Origin: an uncultured bacterium
GTDB lineage: Bacteria; Verrucomicrobiota; Kiritimatiellia; RFP12; UBA1067
Length of the DNA: 6,291 bases
Direction: 5' to 3'
Assembly (NCBI GenBank): GCA_902773475.1
Contig: CACYEO010000003.1
Span: 1 to 6,291, forward strand
The position numbers and the translations under genes are program-made. The notes below the pieces were generated by a model. The model was not told where the DNA came from, searched no databases, and saw only the letters and a program-made list of their open reading frames with translations. This document shows, piece after piece, positions 3,765 to 6,291 of the stretch; within the stretch, counting starts at the first letter, position 1, and every line of letters begins with the position of its first letter.

Positions 3765-6291
3765 TGGCGGGACGCCAAGGGGGAGACTTCGGCCGCATCG
3801 GAGGCTACCGCATAGAGCGGAGGATGCAGTCCGGAAGCGGCGGCCAGGGCTACGTGGTCGAGGCTCTGTGCGAGGAGAAGCGATATCCGTTTTCGAAACC
3901 GGGCATGAGGGTCGCCCTCAAGATAATGCATGCGCCGCAAGATGAAACCGCGGAATCGAAGTGGCGCAAACTAAAGAAGCGCACCGACGAGTTGTGCGCG
4001 ATAGACCATCCCAACGTGGTAAAGTATCTGGGATGCTTCCGCGACAGCAGCCGAGACATCGAATACGGCGAAGAGGTTTTCGTCGTCGTTCAGGAACTGC
4101 TCGACGGCGAAACGATGAAAGAGCGCCTGAAGCGGAATCCCAACGGTCTGGACGCGGACGAAGCCGTCCGCATCGTGAAAGCCGCGTGCGAGGGTCTCGC
4201 CTACACGTCGAGCCGTGGAATCGTGCACCGCGACGTCAAGCCTGGGAACATTTTCCTGTGCCTCGGCGGCGACGGAGCGCGCATCGAAGGCGTGAAGGTG
4301 ATAGATTTCGAGATCGCCAAGCAGCAGGATTCCGCGCAGACTGCAACGGCCACCACGACGACCGGATTCAAAGGCACGCTCGACTACATGGCTCCCGACT
4401 TCCGGGATTCGCTTTTCGGGGGCGACGAATCGAGCGACGTGTATTCCATGGGCGTGGTGTTCCACGAGGCGCTGACCGGACGCGCTCCGTACAAGAAACG
4501 CGATGGAGCGGCCGGTACGGCGATGTTTCCGTGGGCTTCCGCCATGGACGGCGGAAACGCCCTGAACATCAGCGGACGCACGGACTATCTCCTTTGCGGC
4601 GCGAAGCGCCTGCTCGAATCCGTTCTTGAAGCAGACAGGGAAAAGCGCCTGCCCGGATTCGCCAGATTCGCCAAGGAGCTGGGCGCTCTCGTCCCGTCTG
4701 CGGTGTGCGGCGGGCGCTACACGCTCTTGCAGCTCGTGGGGCGCGGCGGATTCGGCGTGGTCTACAAGGCGGTCGACGCAAAAGGCCGGCTCGTGGCCGT
4801 GAAGCAGCCGCGCAGCAGGGATTTCGACAGAAAGCGCTTCGAGCGGGAGGCCAAGGCAGGCGAGATATTCAGCGGCAAGGGTTTTCCCGTCTTCGTGGAG
4901 AAGTACGAAGGCGAATCGGGGCGGCACACTGCGCTCGTGACCGAGTATCTGCCCGGAATGCCGGGAATGTCGCTGCGCGACGCGATCAAGAGCGCGCGCG
5001 ACAATGAAGAACAGCTCGACCGTTCCGCCGTACTCGTCGCATTCGCGCGCTATGCGAGGGGTCTTTCCGGAATGCACACGCATCCGCAAAGGTTCATCCA
5101 CCGCGACATAAAGCCGTCGAATCTGTATTTCGATCCGGAGAATCCGGACAAGGCGGTCATATTCGATTTCGGAATCGTCAAAGAAATAGAAGGCACGCTT
5201 ACGCGCGGCGGGATTCCCGGGACGCCGGACTACATGCCGCCGGAAGCGTTCCTCGAAGGAGCGCGCGGCGACGAAGGCGGCGACATCTACGCATTGGGCC
5301 TGAGCCTGTACGAGGCGCTTACTTTGAAGCGCGCGTACCCGCCGCTGCCGACCGGCGACGGATGCTTGAAGGCGGCGCAGGAAAGGGCGCGCGGCAAAGA
5401 GAAGCCGTCTCTTGAAGGTCTTGACGGAGCGTTGCTTGAACTTGTGCAAGGCATGACAGATCCGAATCCGCGCAAGCGCATAAGAGACGCCGGAGCGGTC
5501 GCCGCCAGACTTGAAGAACTTGCGCGTTCGGACTTGACCGTCGCGGGCAGGGGGGTGGACTGGAGACGTGTTTTTGCCGTAGCGGCGTTTTGCGTCTGCA
5601 TACTTGCCGCCGTCGGTGCCTGCGTGTGGGCCATTTCAGGCAATCTGCGGAAAAAAGAACCGGAACCGCATCCGGATCGGCCGGTTCCGGCGGTTCAGCC
5701 GCCTGAATCGGCGAAGCCGCCGGACACACCGGAACCGCTGAAGATTCCTGAATCTTCAAAGACTCTGGAAAAACCCGATCTGCCGGGGCCGGCGCCGGAC
5801 CAGCCGCAGGAATCGCCGCCGCCGGACACCCCGGACACCCCGGAAACGCCGAAGGCTCCGGAAAAACCGGGCAAGCCGGAAACGCCGAAACCCGAACCGG
5901 CCATGCCCGTCAACCTGGCTCCACAGCCGTCAGCACCGGATCCGAAGCCTAAACCGGAACCTGCACCGGTTCCAAAACCGCCGGAACCGCCGAAGCCGGC
6001 GGAAAAGGGGTTCGCGCGAGTGCCGGAACTTCCCGCCGAAGTAAAATGCTTCATCGACGAGAATCCGGTCGCCTCCGGTCAGAGTATTGAACTGTCGGCG
6101 GGACTGCACGAATACCGGTACGAAAATACGGAACAGTTTACATACAACGGCAAGACGGTGCGGAGGTACAAAAGACCCGCCCCCGAGAATTTCAGGGTGG
6201 AGGGCGGAAAAGAATACGAGATTCCGGCCAACGGGGAGTGGTACGAGTCCAAAGATTTCAATGAATTGGAAAAGAGAAAGCGCAATGACGA
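3764..6291 (+). CDS. Transmembrane tandem (two-domain) Hanks-type Ser/Thr protein kinase, 3' end outside window
   Basis: 842 residues are visible without a stop. The ATG overlaps the phosphatase TAA by one base. Kinase domain 1 (about 15-309) has a glycine loop (G24.G26..G29.V31), VALK53, HRDVKPGN (155-162), IDFE (180-183) and GTLDYMAPD (204-212). Kinase domain 2 (about 318-587) has VGRGGFGVVYKA (325-336), VAVK347, FERE362, HRDIKPSN (446-453), FDFG (467-470), GTPDYMPPE (486-494) and GDIYALG (506-512), a full canonical set. In domain 1 the alpha-C Glu position (by spacing from HPN at 82-84) is Arg73, DFG is DFE and APE is APD, so it may be impaired or regulatory. A membrane helix (603-625) is followed by a Pro/Glu/Lys linker (632-749) and the PEGA-like domain shared with the phosphatase (from 750). 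Both kinase domains are placed in the cytoplasm and the C-terminus outside. It should phosphorylate Ser/Thr on cellular proteins and be opposed by the phosphatase encoded just before it. PknB-type kinases share the kinase-helix-ectodomain plan but carry one kinase domain. Confidence 0.95.
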   Translation, partial: MAGRQGGDFGRIGGYRIERRMQSGSGGQGYVVEALCEEKRYPFSKPGMRVALKIMHAPQDETAESKWRKLKKRTDELCAIDHPNVVKYLGCFRDSSRDIEYGEEVFVVVQELLDGETMKERLKRNPNGLDADEAVRIVKAACEGLAYTSSRGIVHRDVKPGNIFLCLGGDGARIEGVKVIDFEIAKQQDSAQTATATTTTGFKGTLDYMAPDFRDSLFGGDESSDVYSMGVVFHEALTGRAPYKKRDGAAGTAMFPWASAMDGGNALNISGRTDYLLCGAKRLLESVLEADREKRLPGFARFAKELGALVPSAVCGGRYTLLQLVGRGGFGVVYKAVDAKGRLVAVKQPRSRDFDRKRFEREAKAGEIFSGKGFPVFVEKYEGESGRHTALVTEYLPGMPGMSLRDAIKSARDNEEQLDRSAVLVAFARYARGLSGMHTHPQRFIHRDIKPSNLYFDPENPDKAVIFDFGIVKEIEGTLTRGGIPGTPDYMPPEAFLEGARGDEGGDIYALGLSLYEALTLKRAYPPLPTGDGCLKAAQERARGKEKPSLEGLDGALLELVQGMTDPNPRKRIRDAGAVAARLEELARSDLTVAGRGVDWRRVFAVAAFCVCILAAVGACVWAISGNLRKKEPEPHPDRPVPAVQPPESAKPPDTPEPLKIPESSKTLEKPDLPGPAPDQPQESPPPDTPDTPETPKAPEKPGKPETPKPEPAMPVNLAPQPSAPDPKPKPEPAPVPKPPEPPKPAEKGFARVPELPAEVKCFIDENPVASGQSIELSAGLHEYRYENTEQFTYNGKTVRRYKRPAPENFRVEGGKEYEIPANGEWYESKDFNELEKRKRND
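5570..5638 (+). other. Coding segment for the kinase membrane helix
   Basis: Residues 603-625 are a hydrophobic run of Val, Ala, Phe, Cys, Ile and Trp, preceded by DWRR and followed by GNLRKKEPEP. It divides the cytoplasmic tandem kinase domains from the external linker and ectodomain. Basic residues occur on both sides, so orientation is set mainly by the kinase domains having to reach ATP. Confidence 0.88.
5657..6010 (+). repeat. Low-complexity Pro/Glu/Lys linker of the kinase
   Basis: About 118 codons dominated by Pro, Glu, Lys, Asp and Ala, with recurring PE(K/P/T)P-like motifs and, in the DNA, CCGGAA/CCGGAC hexamers including a short tandem copy around 5822-5841. Such linkers are extended and disordered; here it would space the ectodomain from the membrane, perhaps across the periplasm or cell wall. 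The corresponding phosphatase linker is only ~54 residues. Confidence 0.8.
6001..6291 (+). repeat. Copy 2 of the shared ectodomain cassette (in the kinase), running to the window edge
   Basis: The gap-free partner of 3317-3607, encoding kinase residues from about 750 on. Over 93 aligned residues 65 are identical. The core HEYRYENTEQFTYNG and the strand GKTVRRY are unchanged at DNA level, while six adjacent residues (6170-6187) are wholly different. The charged helix that follows in the phosphatase also begins here (DFNELEKRKRND) before the sequence ends. Confidence 0.9.

Noticed and set aside
3971..5449. 492-codon open frame on the minus strand opposite the kinase
   Set aside because: The plus-strand frame encodes two kinase domains with unmistakable motifs. 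The antisense product is Arg/His/Ala/Val-rich with no recognisable domain, as expected from GC-rich codon shadowing.
5695..6054. Gly/Ser-rich 119-codon minus-strand frame resembling a structural or PE_PGRS-like protein
   Set aside because: It is simply the reverse complement of the Pro-rich kinase linker (CCGG-type codons read as Gly/Ser).
3422..6169. The 64-bp direct repeat as the ends of a mobile element or a recombination cassette
   Set aside because: Both copies lie inside intact reading frames as the core of a longer homologous domain, with no transposase or terminal inverted repeats between them.

Overview
The window holds three same-strand genes packed head to tail, two of them cut by the window edges, with no RNA gene, insertion sequence or CRISPR array. 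No stretch over 300 bases lacks a gene: the only intergenic gap is 19 bases (2066-2084), and the second and third genes overlap by one base (TAATG). This looks like one transcription unit. The two signalling genes are GC-rich; the exoprotein gene is less so. The combination of a haemagglutinin-like repetitive exoprotein, a membrane-bound PP2C phosphatase and a membrane-bound Hanks-type kinase, with weak Shine-Dalgarno sites, suggests a bacterium of the Planctomycetes-Verrucomicrobia-Lentisphaerae kind. That placement is a low-confidence impression; the sequence shows no taxonomic marker.

Layout: (1) bases 2-2065, the C-terminal 687 residues of a cysteine-free Thr/Ala/Gly/Asn-rich beta-helix repeat protein of the filamentous-haemagglutinin/adhesin style, with a non-repetitive C-terminal region and a polar Lys/Gly tail; (2) bases 2085-3764, a PP2C-type Ser/Thr phosphatase with a complete catalytic domain, one membrane helix and an external C-terminal domain; (3) bases 3764-6291 (open at the edge), a protein with two Ser/Thr kinase domains in tandem, one membrane helix, a long Pro/Glu/Lys linker and a C-terminal domain.

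The most notable feature is that the phosphatase and the kinase, unrelated in their catalytic parts, carry the same ~93-residue extracytoplasmic domain (65 of 93 residues identical, no gaps, including a 64-bp exact DNA match). It looks PEGA-like. An antagonistic kinase/phosphatase pair would therefore present the same sensor or docking module outside the membrane, next to a gene for a probably secreted repeat protein. The first kinase domain departs from the family at three conserved positions (alpha-C Glu, DFG Gly, APE Glu), while the second looks canonical, suggesting a regulatory plus catalytic division of labour. My working model is a reversible Thr/Ser phosphorylation switch responding to something at the cell surface, possibly the co-encoded exoprotein. 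That model is inference; gene order, domains and the shared module are seen directly.
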